Shown piece by piece: positions 8,650 through 16,335 of a DNA stretch of 64,000 nt. Where the stretch lies: positions 1 to 64,000 of the forward strand of contig JAFDYS010000005.1 in NCBI GenBank assembly GCA_018267315.1, given 5' to 3'. The position numbers and the translations under genes were made by a program. Position 1 is the stretch's first letter, and each line of letters begins with the position of its first letter. Under the pieces are notes generated by a model, which saw nothing but the letters and a program-made list of their open reading frames with translations, had not been told where the DNA came from and did not search any database. Origin of the DNA: Bacteroidota bacterium (GTDB lineage: Bacteria; Bacteroidota; Bacteroidia; Chitinophagales; UBA10324).

Positions 8650-9017
8650 AATCGGAAACATTCACTACAGCCGCCGACAGCCAGCCCTCGGTGGAGATTC
8701 ATGTGCTGCAGGGCGAACGTCCCATGGCGCGCGACAACCGCACCATCGGACGGTTCATGCTCGACGGCATTCCGCCGGCGCCTCGCGGCATTCCGCAGAT
8801 TGAAGTTTCGTTCGACATTGACGCGAACGGCATCCTCAATGTGAGCGCGAAAGACAAAGGCACGGGCAAGGAACAAACGATCAAGATCCAGGCATCAACA
8901 GGATTGAGCAAGGAAGAAGTGGAGAAGATGAAACGCGATGCGCGCGAGAATGAAGCCGCGGACAAGGAGGCCCGCGAGAAAGTGGACAAGATGAACACGG
9001 CCGACGGACTCATCTTC
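8650..9017 (+). pseudogene. dnaK fragment (substrate-binding domain part)
   Basis: Aligns without gaps to 7012-7379 of the intact dnaK, corresponding to DnaK residues ~418-539. It has no 5' part, lid end or stop of its own. About 27 of 368 bases differ (about 7%), nearly all at silent third positions; the coding changes noted are Asp to Glu and Leu to Met. This divergence looks like that between two functional dnaK alleles, so the fragment more likely comes from a second or imported dnaK than from a recent copy of its neighbour. It is not expected to make a working product. Confidence 0.85.
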
Positions 9018-9020
9018 TCT

Positions 9021-9140
9021 TCTGGCGCGCGCATGCCGCTGAGATTTGTGCCGTGGCGTGCGCGTGCCCACTTAGCGCACGGTTTCCCTATATACTAACG
9101 TCGAGCGCGAATGTCGCGCAAGCTTTGCGCGTGAGCATTC
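9021..9140. repeat. composite repeat, left part (copy A1)
   Basis: Left section GGCGCGCGCATGCCG...TTTGTGCCGTGGCG is shared with 12311-12411. It is followed at 9101 by the TCGAGCGCGAATGTCGCGC module, whose arms GCGCGA and TCGCGC flank ATG. The later modules of the composite repeat are missing here. Confidence 0.6.
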
Positions 9141-9158
9141 GCATTCATTGAGTTTGAC

Positions 9159-9166
9159 TAGGTTTG
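9159..9166 (+). promoter_or_regulatory. -7 promoter box TAGGTTTG
   Basis: Exact TAnnTTTG box 17 nt before the ATG at 9184 of the second small gene, giving a short leader of about 11-12 nt. No good -33 element at the expected distance. Confidence 0.5.
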
Positions 9167-9183
9167 CAACAGTTGTCCATCCA

Positions 9184-9351
9184 ATGAAGCGGCAATCATC
9201 AAACAGAAAGAAAAGAATTTCGAAGAAAACATTTTCTAAACAATATGTAGTTAGCCTACCTGAATTCAAAGGCGATCTTTCAAAGATCTTCGACTTCAAG
9301 CATCCTATCTCAATGGATGAAGCTCACAAGTTAACTAAGCGAGGTTCTTAA
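9184..9351 (+). CDS. small conserved protein, dnaK-linked family, member 2
   Basis: A 55-aa protein from the ATG at 9184. The frame stays open to a TTG at 9148, but the -7 box at 9159-9166 argues for the ATG. The N-terminus is very basic (NRKKRISKK), followed by VVSLPEFKGDLSKIFDF and HPISMDEA, matching the small gene at 8002-8187. The C-terminus is shorter than member 1, which carries about 18 more residues of charged helix. It lies 166 bp after the dnaK fragment, as member 1 lies after intact dnaK, so the pair looks like a duplicated dnaK + small-gene unit. Function unknown; the basic N-terminus would suit binding to nucleic acid or an acidic partner. Confidence 0.65.
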   Translation: MKRQSSNRKKRISKKTFSKQYVVSLPEFKGDLSKIFDFKHPISMDEAHKLTKRGS

Positions 9352-9369
9352 CTACTTAATCAACTCCAA

Positions 9370-9475
9370 GTCGAGCGCGAATGTCGCGCCGGCTATTGTG
9401 AGTAAGCCTTCGCGTTCGCGAAGTTTTGATGGCATTGTTGGTCTTTGCAAAGGCACAAGCAAGAGGCAGATAAAA
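9370..9475. repeat. composite repeat, copy A2 (truncated)
   Basis: TCGAGCGCGAATGTCGCGCC module, then GGCTATTGTGAGTAAGCC, then AAGTTTTGATG and GTTGGTCTTTGCAAAGGCA. The partner arm AGACCAAC is absent or decayed. It lies immediately after small gene 2. Confidence 0.7.
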
Positions 9476-9641
9476 ACTTCTCCCCTCGCACTGTCTCCCT
9501 TGCGAAGCTTGGGGAAAGGACGCCTCAAAGCAAAGCATCCCGGTCCCCTATCGGGAGACCGGGCTGAGGAGAAAAAACTGCACACGCGCTCTTGACAAGT
9601 TATTTTTTCCAATCTTTATGATTCAAATAGGGATACCCACC

Positions 9642-10328
9642 ATGAAACCGTATTCAGTCGCCGCATGCCTCACCGCACTAGTATTGCTGCATACCGGTTG
9701 CGGTAATAACTCCGGCAACCCATCAGCATCCCAAAACATTACTGCAACAGACTCCATAATCAGGAGTGATTCGCTCCCTGCATCGGAGGCCACGGCAACC
9801 GCCGCCACTGCAACCCGGGCGGAAACCGGAGTAATCATTAATGGTACAATGCTCGATGAACAACAGGTTGCAGCATTAAAAAAGCTATATGGCGTGGAAC
9901 CCAAAGCCGGCAATTACTGGTACGATTCAAAGAGCGGTCTGTATGGCGTGGTAGGATATGGAGCATACGGATTCATGCGGGCGGGTCACCAATTCGGTCC
10001 CATGAAGCGCAATGCTTCGGCAGGAAACACTTCTGTTTTGGTTAATGGCCGCGAATTGCCTGAACCCGAATGGCTCGTATGGAGCCAACTTCTGGGAGCA
10101 GTGATTGCTCCGGGTGCATATTGGCTTGATGAAAATGGAAATGCCGGAAATGAAGGCAACCCCGTTCCCACAGTAAATCTTTATGCAGCAGCACAGACGA
10201 ATGGTTCCAGTGGCGGAGGAGGAGATAATTTTTGGACGAGCCGATTCAGCGCCGGCAACTATAACGCTGACAATTCACAGGGATATGTGAGTGTGCCCGG
10301 TTACGGACCTGTTGGATACGGATTCTGA
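9642..10328 (+). CDS. lipoprotein with repeated YWYD/YWLD-type domain
   Basis: A 228-aa protein from ATG 9642. An upstream in-frame ATG at 9618 would add 8 residues before the signal peptide and is less likely. The signal peptide ends in a lipobox (LLHTGC), followed by a Ser/Thr/Ala-rich linker. The folded part has paired motifs: INGTMLDEQQVAALKKLYGV, GNYWYDSKSGLYG, GFMRAGHQFGPM, then VNGRELPEPEWLVW, GAYWLDENGNAG. I have seen this pattern in uncharacterised bacterial proteins but know no assigned function. The C-terminus is Gly/Asn/Tyr-rich. A TTGACA at 9593 with a TATGAT-like box may serve as promoter. Confidence 0.8.
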   Translation: MKPYSVAACLTALVLLHTGCGNNSGNPSASQNITATDSIIRSDSLPASEATATAATATRAETGVIINGTMLDEQQVAALKKLYGVEPKAGNYWYDSKSGLYGVVGYGAYGFMRAGHQFGPMKRNASAGNTSVLVNGRELPEPEWLVWSQLLGAVIAPGAYWLDENGNAGNEGNPVPTVNLYAAAQTNGSSGGGGDNFWTSRFSAGNYNADNSQGYVSVPGYGPVGYGF

Positions 10329-10415
10329 TTTATGCTTGCCGTTTTGTCGTTAAGGCCTTGCAAACGGATATCTGCCAGTGCGAAAAAATGATGATCTCTT
10401 CTGTCCACCTCACAC

Positions 10416-10634
10416 CAAGCACGAATGTCGCGCCGGCTATTGTGAGTAAGCCATAGTGTTCACCAAGTTTTGATGCTGTTGTTGGTCAATGAAAAGGCAA
10501 CAGCATGTGGCTGACCAACAACTGAAGTACATGAAATCATAAGAACTGTTGGTCTGGTCTGACTTTTTATCCATTGGAAGATCAATAGAACGGATAGAAG
10601 TGTATTGGCGAAGACGTCCATCACGGACAAAAGA
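10416..10634. repeat. composite repeat, copy A3 (most complete)
   Basis: Modules in order: ACGAATGTCGCGCCGGC and TATTGTGAGTAAGCC; inverted repeat GTTGTTGGTCA (10478-10488) with TGACCAACAAC (10512-10522), an 11-bp perfect stem; conserved ATGAAATC-TAAGAA; a second GTTGGTC (10548-10554) that could pair with the same middle arm; and on the right the GTATTGGCGAAGACG palindrome relative (10600-10624). It fills the spacer between two convergent genes. Confidence 0.75.
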
Positions 10635-10653
10635 AGTGAATACGGCCTGCACT

Positions 10654-11739
10654 TCAGGTCATCGTCAACGAATACAACTCCACCTCTCTTTCTTTTCCCT
10701 TCAGGCGAACGGCGCCAACGGCATTCGCAACAAACTGCGACGGCATGGAAAAGGTTTTCAGCAAATGAGATGATGCGAGCACCTCGCTCTTGAGTTCATG
10801 ACACATGCTTTGAATTCTGGATGCCGTATTCAATACATCTCCTGAATAAGTGATGTCGCGTTTGATGATGCCAATTTCACCCACCACCACCTGACCCGAA
10901 TGAATACCGGCTTTAAAGGTGGGTACCAACCCGAACTTCTTCATGTATTTATTCTTTCTCGCGTTGATTTCCTTCTTCATATCGAAAAAGCACAGGACGC
11001 AACGGTTATCTCTTTGATCGCCAAGAGTGGGCCAGGCGATAATGATGCCGTCGCCGAGATATTGATAAATCTCTCCGCCGTGATCCAGAATGGAATTGGT
11101 GATATCGGAAAAGAACTCTTTGAGTAAATCATGATAATGTTCGTTTCCGAGATTTTCGGCGATGGTGGTGGACGAATTAATATCCAGAAACATGAAAATG
11201 CGGTCTTCAGTTTTCGGTGTATAGTATTTGCCCCGCACGATTTTCCAGAAAACGCCCGGCCCGAATTTGTTGAGTATTTGCAGCATGAGCTGCTCCAGTG
11301 CAATGACCGGGAAGATTACAAAGAATACCGGATTGACGCGGTGAAAGAACAGTTCATTGAAAAGTGCGACGGAAGCGGGATCCGTGATCGGCTTTCCTGT
11401 CAAACTCATTACATAAGGAATCAGGAAAATGATGCTCACCGCCATCACCACCGTAAATACGGTAAGAAGAAGCGCCAGGATGGTGTACCCGTAGGGTTTG
11501 TCGCTGAAGCGATCCTGAATGTAATAGACCATGAAGGCGCCGATTAGTCCGCCGACAATAATTCCGGCTATTACATTCCAAAGCAGCTCCGTTGAAAAAC
11601 TGTAAGATGCCGACACCTTTTCAACCGTCGGTATCTGGAAAAGAAAATAGTTGTAAACGGAGGTGAGTGCGTTGGCAACGACGGTGGTAAGCATCACGGC
11701 CAGCCATTGAAAGAATTTGATTGCGCGTCTTCCTTTCAT
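10654..11739 (-). CDS. membrane-bound class III adenylate/guanylate cyclase
   Basis: Makes cAMP or cGMP from the NTP at the cytoplasmic face of the membrane. The N-terminal ~150 residues contain about four hydrophobic helices (for example LLWNVIAGIIVGGLIGAFMVYYI and LALLLTVFTVVMAVSIIFLIPYV). The C-terminal cyclase domain begins near residue 180 with IFMFLDINSST, carrying the first metal-binding Asp. YQYLGDGIIIAWP follows with the second Asp, then FKAGIHSGQVVVGEIG and ITYSGDVLNTASRIQ. Both metal-binding Asp residues are present, so it is probably active. Substrate specificity cannot be read by eye. It stands alone between repeat-filled spacers. Confidence 0.88.
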   Translation of the reverse strand: MKGRRAIKFFQWLAVMLTTVVANALTSVYNYFLFQIPTVEKVSASYSFSTELLWNVIAGIIVGGLIGAFMVYYIQDRFSDKPYGYTILALLLTVFTVVMAVSIIFLIPYVMSLTGKPITDPASVALFNELFFHRVNPVFFVIFPVIALEQLMLQILNKFGPGVFWKIVRGKYYTPKTEDRIFMFLDINSSTTIAENLGNEHYHDLLKEFFSDITNSILDHGGEIYQYLGDGIIIAWPTLGDQRDNRCVLCFFDMKKEINARKNKYMKKFGLVPTFKAGIHSGQVVVGEIGIIKRDITYSGDVLNTASRIQSMCHELKSEVLASSHLLKTFSMPSQFVANAVGAVRLKGKEREVELYSLTMT

Positions 11740-11924
11740 GATAATTTTTGTAGTGCCATGAAGTTAGAAATATCTGAACAGCACATGAATTTCATTTGGA
11801 AGAAGTCAGCGGGGTATTGCTGCATCCCTCTCCGGTCAAAGTCTCTGTTTTGTCGAATTAGCAAAATACTTTGCCATTCAAGCAATGAACCCAACATAGC
11901 TTTGAGTGATAAAATCACGCTGCC

Positions 11925-12284
11925 ATGGCTCAAGCTATTCCGGTATTCAGAATATTTGATTACAGCAAGGCGATAGAATTTTATAATGGCTGGCTTGGCT
12001 TTCACGTTGACTGGGAAGCCAAACCGGACGATACGCCTGCTTACCTCCAAATTTCCTTGCAGGGAATCGTATTGCACCTCTCGGAACATCACGGCGATGG
12101 TTCGCCCGGTGCACATGTTCACATTGATGTCTTTAGCGGACTCAGGGAATTTCATCAGCAACTTCTGAACAAAAATTATAAATACATGAGGCCCGGCATT
12201 GGCCCCGCTACCTGGGATGAGAAGACTCTTTGCATGGAAGTGATTGATCCGTTCGGAAACAGATTGACGTTTACGGGAGAATAG
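11925..12284 (+). CDS. VOC/glyoxalase-superfamily protein
   Basis: A 119-aa single-domain protein with the vicinal-oxygen-chelate layout: IPVFRIFDYSKAIEFYNGWLGFHVDW at the start, a central HLSEHHGDGSPGAHVHIDV strand, and MEVIDPFGNRLTF at the end. This resembles the bleomycin-resistance or glyoxalase-like branch. Glu in MEVIDPFGN is the usual C-terminal metal or ligand position. It could bind a small ligand (drug sequestration) or act as a lyase or dioxygenase; the sequence does not decide. It stands alone on the plus strand. Confidence 0.85.
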   Translation: MAQAIPVFRIFDYSKAIEFYNGWLGFHVDWEAKPDDTPAYLQISLQGIVLHLSEHHGDGSPGAHVHIDVFSGLREFHQQLLNKNYKYMRPGIGPATWDEKTLCMEVIDPFGNRLTFTGE

Positions 12285-12310
12285 TTTCATCCACTATTTC
12301 TTCACCCTAT

Positions 12311-12411
12311 TCCGGCGCGCATGCCGATGAGCTTTTGTGCCGTAGCGAAAGTGTTCCCCCTCTGCATTATACTCAACTGCCACCCAAGCAAGAACAAGAA
12401 AGTTTGATGTC
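12311..12411. repeat. composite repeat, left part (copy A0b)
   Basis: GGCGCGCATGCCGATGAGCT and TTTGTGCCGTAGCG match the start of the copy at 9021, then a TATACTnA segment and AAGTTTGATGTC near 12400-12411. The middle modules are not recognisable. Confidence 0.5.
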
Positions 12412-12465
12412 TTCAAATTTGTCCATTGATCATTTCTAATATCCATTCATCCCCTTATTTGGGGA

Positions 12466-12496
12466 TTGACAGAGGTAATACGGCAGGATAGGTTTG
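12466..12496 (+). promoter_or_regulatory. Bacteroidota promoter TTG-N20-TAGGTTTG
   Basis: TTG at 12466-12468 and exact -7 box TAGGTTTG at 12489-12496, with a 20-nt spacer as expected. Transcription should begin near 12503, giving a leader of about 70 nt before the porin ATG at 12573. A CCCC/GGGG mini-hairpin lies just upstream. Confidence 0.65.
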
Positions 12497-12572
12497 TATT
12501 CAGAATAAAAGATGAACACAGCCGAAAGTATTAATACACCGATACCCTAATCTTTTTAATCCATCCATAGCC

Positions 12573-13274
12573 ATGAAAACCATTTTCATTTTTGCCATTG
12601 TTGCAACCTTCGCTTCATCTGCCTCGCAGGCACAGTTCTCCTCATTCGGAGTATCAGCAGCAGGCGGTCTGTCATTCATTTCGCTCAAATCCTCTGAAGA
12701 CATTTCTAACATGTCGCTTCATGATAAGCCCATGCCGGCATTTCAGGGTGGAATATTCGCCACCTTTCAGTTAACAAAAAAGTCAGGACTTGAATCCGAA
12801 CTGAACTATCTGTTGCAGCAAGGCCGGACTAAGGCAGACTTCTCTCCTCTTTGGATTGTCCTCGCACCATATGAACAATACCCTGGCTCCGGAACTGATG
12901 TATCCACAAACACCATAAGTTATCTGACCCTCCCCGTACGCTATACGTACCGCTTCGGTAGTCTCACTCTGATGGCCGGAATTCAGACGGGAATCATGCT
13001 AAATGGACGTGGCCGGAGCGAAGCTGTCATTTACGCCCCCGACACCACTTTTTATTACGCCAATGATTATTCCCTGGATCACCTGCATCCGTTTGACTTT
13101 GGTATTTCACTGGCGGGAAGACAAGAAATATTCGAGCGCTTCTTTGTCAACATCAGTATCTACCGTTCGCTAATTAGCTTGCGCGAACCTGACTTAGCGA
13201 CTCATTCACAGAAGAACTTCAACGCACTAATAGGAGTGAGTTACTCGTTCATCCCGTCAAATAAAAAAAGATAA
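12573..13274 (+). CDS. outer-membrane beta-barrel (porin-like) protein
   Basis: A 233-aa protein with a cleavable signal peptide (to SQAQ, about residue 21), then alternating amphipathic strands such as FSSFGVSAAGGLSFI, FQGGIFATFQLTKKSGLESELNYL, YLTLPVRYTYRFGSLTLMAGIQTGIML and FNALIGVSYSF at the end. This is the layout of the PorT/OMP_b-brl_2 family of small Bacteroidota barrels. It is expected in the outer membrane; the transported substrate or partner is unknown. A good promoter lies 77 bp upstream. Confidence 0.8.
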   Translation: MKTIFIFAIVATFASSASQAQFSSFGVSAAGGLSFISLKSSEDISNMSLHDKPMPAFQGGIFATFQLTKKSGLESELNYLLQQGRTKADFSPLWIVLAPYEQYPGSGTDVSTNTISYLTLPVRYTYRFGSLTLMAGIQTGIMLNGRGRSEAVIYAPDTTFYYANDYSLDHLHPFDFGISLAGRQEIFERFFVNISIYRSLISLREPDLATHSQKNFNALIGVSYSFIPSNKKR

Positions 13275-13465
13275 GGAGTTATCCGGCTTGCACATGACGT
13301 TGAGATATTGCTCCGCAGGGCGGCGCGCGTGCCCGGATTGGCAAGCGCATCCATGTTGTGGCGCGCGTTTGCAGAAGAGCGATGAACAGCGCTAACACGT
13401 GCTCCCTCGATCATGCTCGACTGCGCATGCGCCCTATGACAGGGGAAATCAGATTTACTTCGTAG

Positions 13466-13489
13466 CCGTGTCACTCGAAGAGGACACGG
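13466..13489. other. CCGTGTC/GACACGG hairpin
   Basis: A perfect 7-bp inverted repeat with a 10-nt loop, between convergent genes. It may end the transcript of the minus-strand gene at 13555, but there is no T-tract. The rest of the 280-bp spacer holds GC-rich text around 13313-13440 (GGCGCGCGTGCC) that may be a decayed copy of the composite repeat. Confidence 0.35.
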
Positions 13490-13554
13490 TGTGTTTAATG
13501 CTCCATGTCGGCAACCTTCGCAAGCCAGATACAGCTACGGTAGAAATTAAACCC

Positions 13555-14538
13555 TTATTGCTTTTTGTACCCGTCCGGAATTTGAAAAAGGGATTCGGGA
13601 AGCGCAATGTTTTCTTCAACCGTCACAGGTTCCTTTGTGAAACCCATTTGAGGCCCGAGGGAATAATTCTCCTCTTTAAGTGCAAATCCTTTCCAGAGCC
13701 AGTAGGTCACTTTAGATTGTGAATTCTCATATACTTCACATTGCTTTCCCAGTAATGTTTCATTGGGTTTCTTCATGTAACCTCCTTGTTTACGTTGCTC
13801 CGGTGTTGAATAGGAAATTACAGGAGGCTCCGTCGACTTTTGCCGTACTGGTGAAATGAAATACGATTTACTAATATGATTGATGGTAGTGCATTGGTCG
13901 GCCTTCCAGATGACAGTGGATTTCTGGGCGACCAGGCCATTCGGTTTATCGGAAATCACCACTACCGTACTTCCATAACTATCGATGTAAATGGTTTCAG
14001 TGCCGGAATAAAGTTTATAACCGGAAATCCTGAAATCAAACTTTGCGCTCTTAAACGGATAAATTTTCCCACTCTTAATGTTCACGGTTGATGCGATGTC
14101 TTTTTGTGTTTGATCGACTATTTCCTGCTGTGAAGCCGCTTCTTCAGCTGAAGGATGATCACGATTAAACTCCACTACCTGCTTGCGATTATCTGCCGTC
14201 ATTGTTAATGTCCTATCCACCGTTTTTCCATCTTTCATCAGTTTGAGTTTTACTTCTGACTTCGGAGGATTGCCCATGGCTTCAATAACAATTGAGAAGT
14301 CTTCCGAGAATCGTTTCTGCCATCTGTCACCATACTTCTTCTTGCAAAAATCTACGATTGACTTTGCTTCAGTGTTGTTTACCATAACCAGCAGATACCA
14401 TTCATTGTCCACCATTACATAGGGATTGTCCTGCAACCATTTCACCGCTGTAAAAGGAGTATATCTTGGTAGAGGCTCCTGGGCTGAAACATTCAGGAAT
14501 ACTGAAAACATGAACAGGGATGAGAGAAATCGTTTCAT
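13555..14538 (-). CDS. secreted protein of unknown function
   Basis: A 327-aa protein with a signal peptide (MKRFLSSLFMFSVFLNVSAQ). The N-terminal ~130 residues (NPYVMVDNEWYLLVMVNN...FCKKKYGDRWQKRFSEDF) look like a compact alpha/beta domain. The C-terminal half, with LLGKQCEVYENSQSKVTYWLWKGFALKEE, has the feel of DUF4412-type domains that end in a K/W strand pair, but I am not sure of that. Single Cys residues suggest no disulfide network. Probably periplasmic. No motif points to catalysis. Confidence 0.75.
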   Translation of the reverse strand: MKRFLSSLFMFSVFLNVSAQEPLPRYTPFTAVKWLQDNPYVMVDNEWYLLVMVNNTEAKSIVDFCKKKYGDRWQKRFSEDFSIVIEAMGNPPKSEVKLKLMKDGKTVDRTLTMTADNRKQVVEFNRDHPSAEEAASQQEIVDQTQKDIASTVNIKSGKIYPFKSAKFDFRISGYKLYSGTETIYIDSYGSTVVVISDKPNGLVAQKSTVIWKADQCTTINHISKSYFISPVRQKSTEPPVISYSTPEQRKQGGYMKKPNETLLGKQCEVYENSQSKVTYWLWKGFALKEENYSLGPQMGFTKEPVTVEENIALPESLFQIPDGYKKQ

Positions 14539-14716
14539 GCGGGTTTATTTACCGTGAATCAAATTGACTATTGCGATAACGGCAATTTAGCTTCGCGATA
14601 CGAACTTATGAAAAGAAACGTCCATAAGTCATCGGGAAATCAAATTTCACAAATTTATTATGTCAGAGGAATGTCTTTCCGCTACACCTCCTCTCGTAAG
14701 CGCTTTTGGTATTGTC

Positions 14717-14880
14717 ACGTCGGGCGTGAAAATCGTGCCGATTCTTGTGAGTAGGCACTCGCGTTTGTCAAGATTTGATGCCGTTGACAAGTCCCAAGGT
14801 TGGCCTGTGCAACGGAAAAAGTGAGTGGCAGACCAACAACAGTGCAGATGAAATCGTAAGAACTGTTGGTCTGACCTAAT
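14717..14880. repeat. composite repeat, copy A4
   Basis: Degenerate first module (TCGGGCGTGAAAATCGTGCC), then TTCTTGTGAGTAGGCA and GATTTGATGCCGTTG. AGACCAACAACAG follows, and ATGAAATCGTAAGAACTGTTGGTCTG completes it. Here the middle arm CAGACCAACA pairs perfectly with the right arm TGTTGGTCTG instead of the left arm. It lies in a 436-bp gene-free spacer (14539-14974); nothing else is recognised there. Confidence 0.65.
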
Positions 14881-14974
14881 TACTTACCTGTACACGCACA
14901 CGCAGCGGCTAAATCACAGACGGAGTTTGTTTCACTACTCCGGTGTGTGATTCAACCTTTTGAATTCCCCATGC

Positions 14975-15349
14975 TCAGTAGAGAAATTGCTCCCACACAA
15001 TTTTACCGTCTTTTACGCGGTACGTGCAGATTTCTTCGATTGTTCTTCTTCCTTGTCCGGTTATGGTCACATCCATATTCCAGGCAATACTAAAATACTC
15101 ACCGGCCACAACAGGATCCGAGATGTGCCCGCCATGAAATTCTTCAATCATGGCTGCGAACTGGTGGCCCTTTTCTTTTACTGCCTGTTTGCCTTCCACC
15201 AGTTTCCAGTAAGTTGAATTGGGTTCTTCGCTTATCACATCATCGCTGTGCAATTCTTCGCCGGCTTCCAGAATTTTTCCTTCGCGGCAAAGCTCAACCA
15301 GGCGTTGAGCTACATCGGATGTTGAAAGTGGTTGCTGCTGAGTACTCAT
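14975..15349 (-). CDS. SnoaL/NTF2-fold small protein
   Basis: A 124-aa protein if it begins at MSTQQQPL; an in-frame ATG 20 codons upstream (15409) adds a poorly conserved, hydrophobic-mixed extension and is less likely. The pattern AQRLVELCREGKILEAGEELHSDDVISEEP, then VEGKQAVKEKG, then VAGEYFSIAWNMDVTI and ICTYRVKDGKIVWEQFLY is the helix-strand order of polyketide cyclase-like SnoaL domains. The function is unknown: such folds may bind or isomerise small molecules. It stands alone on the minus strand. Confidence 0.8.
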   Translation of the reverse strand: MSTQQQPLSTSDVAQRLVELCREGKILEAGEELHSDDVISEEPNSTYWKLVEGKQAVKEKGHQFAAMIEEFHGGHISDPVVAGEYFSIAWNMDVTITGQGRRTIEEICTYRVKDGKIVWEQFLY

Positions 15350-15569
15350 TGATTTTTGGTTTTGAACTTGAAAAAATGATTTTAAGTCAGTGCAAAATGA
15401 CAAGTACAAGATGACCTGATGAAGAACTCGCCGTTATGAAATCATTGTTTCCTGATTGAATGGGGCATTGGCATACGGATGTATTTGCAAGAATGTATTT
15501 ATTACAGTTTTATTGAATCCGGTAACGATTTCATCAAACTGGTGTCACAATTAGGTTTAGCCAGCCCCC

Positions 15570-15577
15570 TACTTTTG
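15570..15577 (+). promoter_or_regulatory. -7 promoter box TACTTTTG
   Basis: Exact TAnnTTTG box 4 nt before the GTG at 15582 and 37 nt before the first in-frame ATG at 15615. Either the mRNA is leaderless with a GTG start, or translation starts at 15615 with a leader of about 30 nt. Confidence 0.5.
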
Positions 15578-15581
15578 CCAA

Positions 15582-15932
15582 GTGAAGTTGAGATATGCCT
15601 TAGCCGCTTATACAATGGGAGCATTTCTCATCCTAAGTTGCTTCGCCTTCTTCCTTTATGAATCGTATGCCAAGCCGGAACCGCATGTAGTTTTGTATTC
15701 GAGCGAAATAGTCCCCATACTCTCCAAAAACTGCACGGGCTGCCATAGCGGTGCTACCCCTTCAGGCAATCTTGATTTCACTAACTACGATGCCGTGTAT
15801 ATTACCGTGATTAGCCATACATTAATAGATACTGCGGGCAACCTGCCTTCCTGCTGCCGGCAAGCGAAACTGGATAAAACGGTGAATCAAAAGTTTGCAC
15901 GATGGATAAGCGAAGGAGCGCTGTATAATTGA
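15582..15932 (+). CDS. short exported cytochrome c-like protein
   Basis: Up to 116 aa (GTG start 15582); the in-frame ATG at 15615 gives 105 aa and still keeps the hydrophobic segment MGAFLILSCFAFFLY, which anchors or exports it. The heme c attachment motif CTGCH follows the typical lead-in VPILSKNC, and SGNLDFTNYDAVY is the usual continuation in cytochrome-c-like proteins of this group. A Cys pair (SCCRQ) near the end may form a disulfide. With its single CxxCH motif and small size it is probably a periplasmic electron carrier or a stand-alone domain. No axial Met is obvious. Confidence 0.7.
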   Translation: MKLRYALAAYTMGAFLILSCFAFFLYESYAKPEPHVVLYSSEIVPILSKNCTGCHSGATPSGNLDFTNYDAVYITVISHTLIDTAGNLPSCCRQAKLDKTVNQKFARWISEGALYN

Positions 15933-16028
15933 TTCCTGATTTCTGCCTGCATGCTCCCCAGGTGACTTATTTCTATTTCATAGTTTTCTGCACCTGATAT
16001 TTTCATTTCGAAGATTCACAAATGCAGA

Positions 16029-16036
16029 TAATTTTG
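16029..16036 (+). promoter_or_regulatory. -7 promoter box TAATTTTG
   Basis: Exact TAnnTTTG box followed by CCGC, ending 20 nt before the ATG at 16057. It supports the small downstream gene being real. Confidence 0.5.
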
Positions 16037-16056
16037 CCGCAACAATTTCACACCGC

Positions 16057-16323
16057 ATGCATCCTGAAGAACAAGCCGCCATCCTCGTAAATTTTTTCAA
16101 GACGAAAAATCAAAATGATGAAAACTACAGCCAGCAGAATGCCGTAGCCGATGCACTGCAATACACGAAAGATAGAATGCTGGGCTTCATGCCTGAGTCT
16201 GATGAGATGAAGTATTGGCAAGACGTAAAGACCAACATTGAAAACTATTCAATGGTGGCGCCTAAGCTACTGGTTGATGTATTTTTTGCGAGGAAAGCTT
16301 TTAATAAGCGTTTCACTTACTGA
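16057..16323 (+). CDS. hypothetical small protein
   Basis: An 88-aa protein, not recognised. It is hydrophilic and predicted helical (HPEEQAAILVNFFKTK, NAVADALQYTKDRMLGFM), with no signal peptide or Cys. The -7 box at the right distance and a natural amino acid mix favour a real gene. The composite repeat begins 12 bp after its stop. Confidence 0.5.
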   Translation: MHPEEQAAILVNFFKTKNQNDENYSQQNAVADALQYTKDRMLGFMPESDEMKYWQDVKTNIENYSMVAPKLLVDVFFARKAFNKRFTY

Positions 16324-16335
16324 GGCGAGTGCATT

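Larger units (their letters stand above)
8427..8651. repeat. 225-bp direct repeat, copy 2
   Basis: Near-identical to 7672-7896 (about five substitutions). It starts with the last two codons and stop of dnaK, contains a second REP-like hairpin (8467-8540), a second copy of the dnaK terminator (8552-8580) and a palindrome (8619-8643), and runs directly into the dnaK fragment. Confidence 0.9.

Noticed and set aside
8619-9098. 159-codon frame through the dnaK fragment as a working gene.
   Set aside because: It begins in repeat sequence and ends in unrelated bases after an internal DnaK segment; it is a fragment, not an intact domain.
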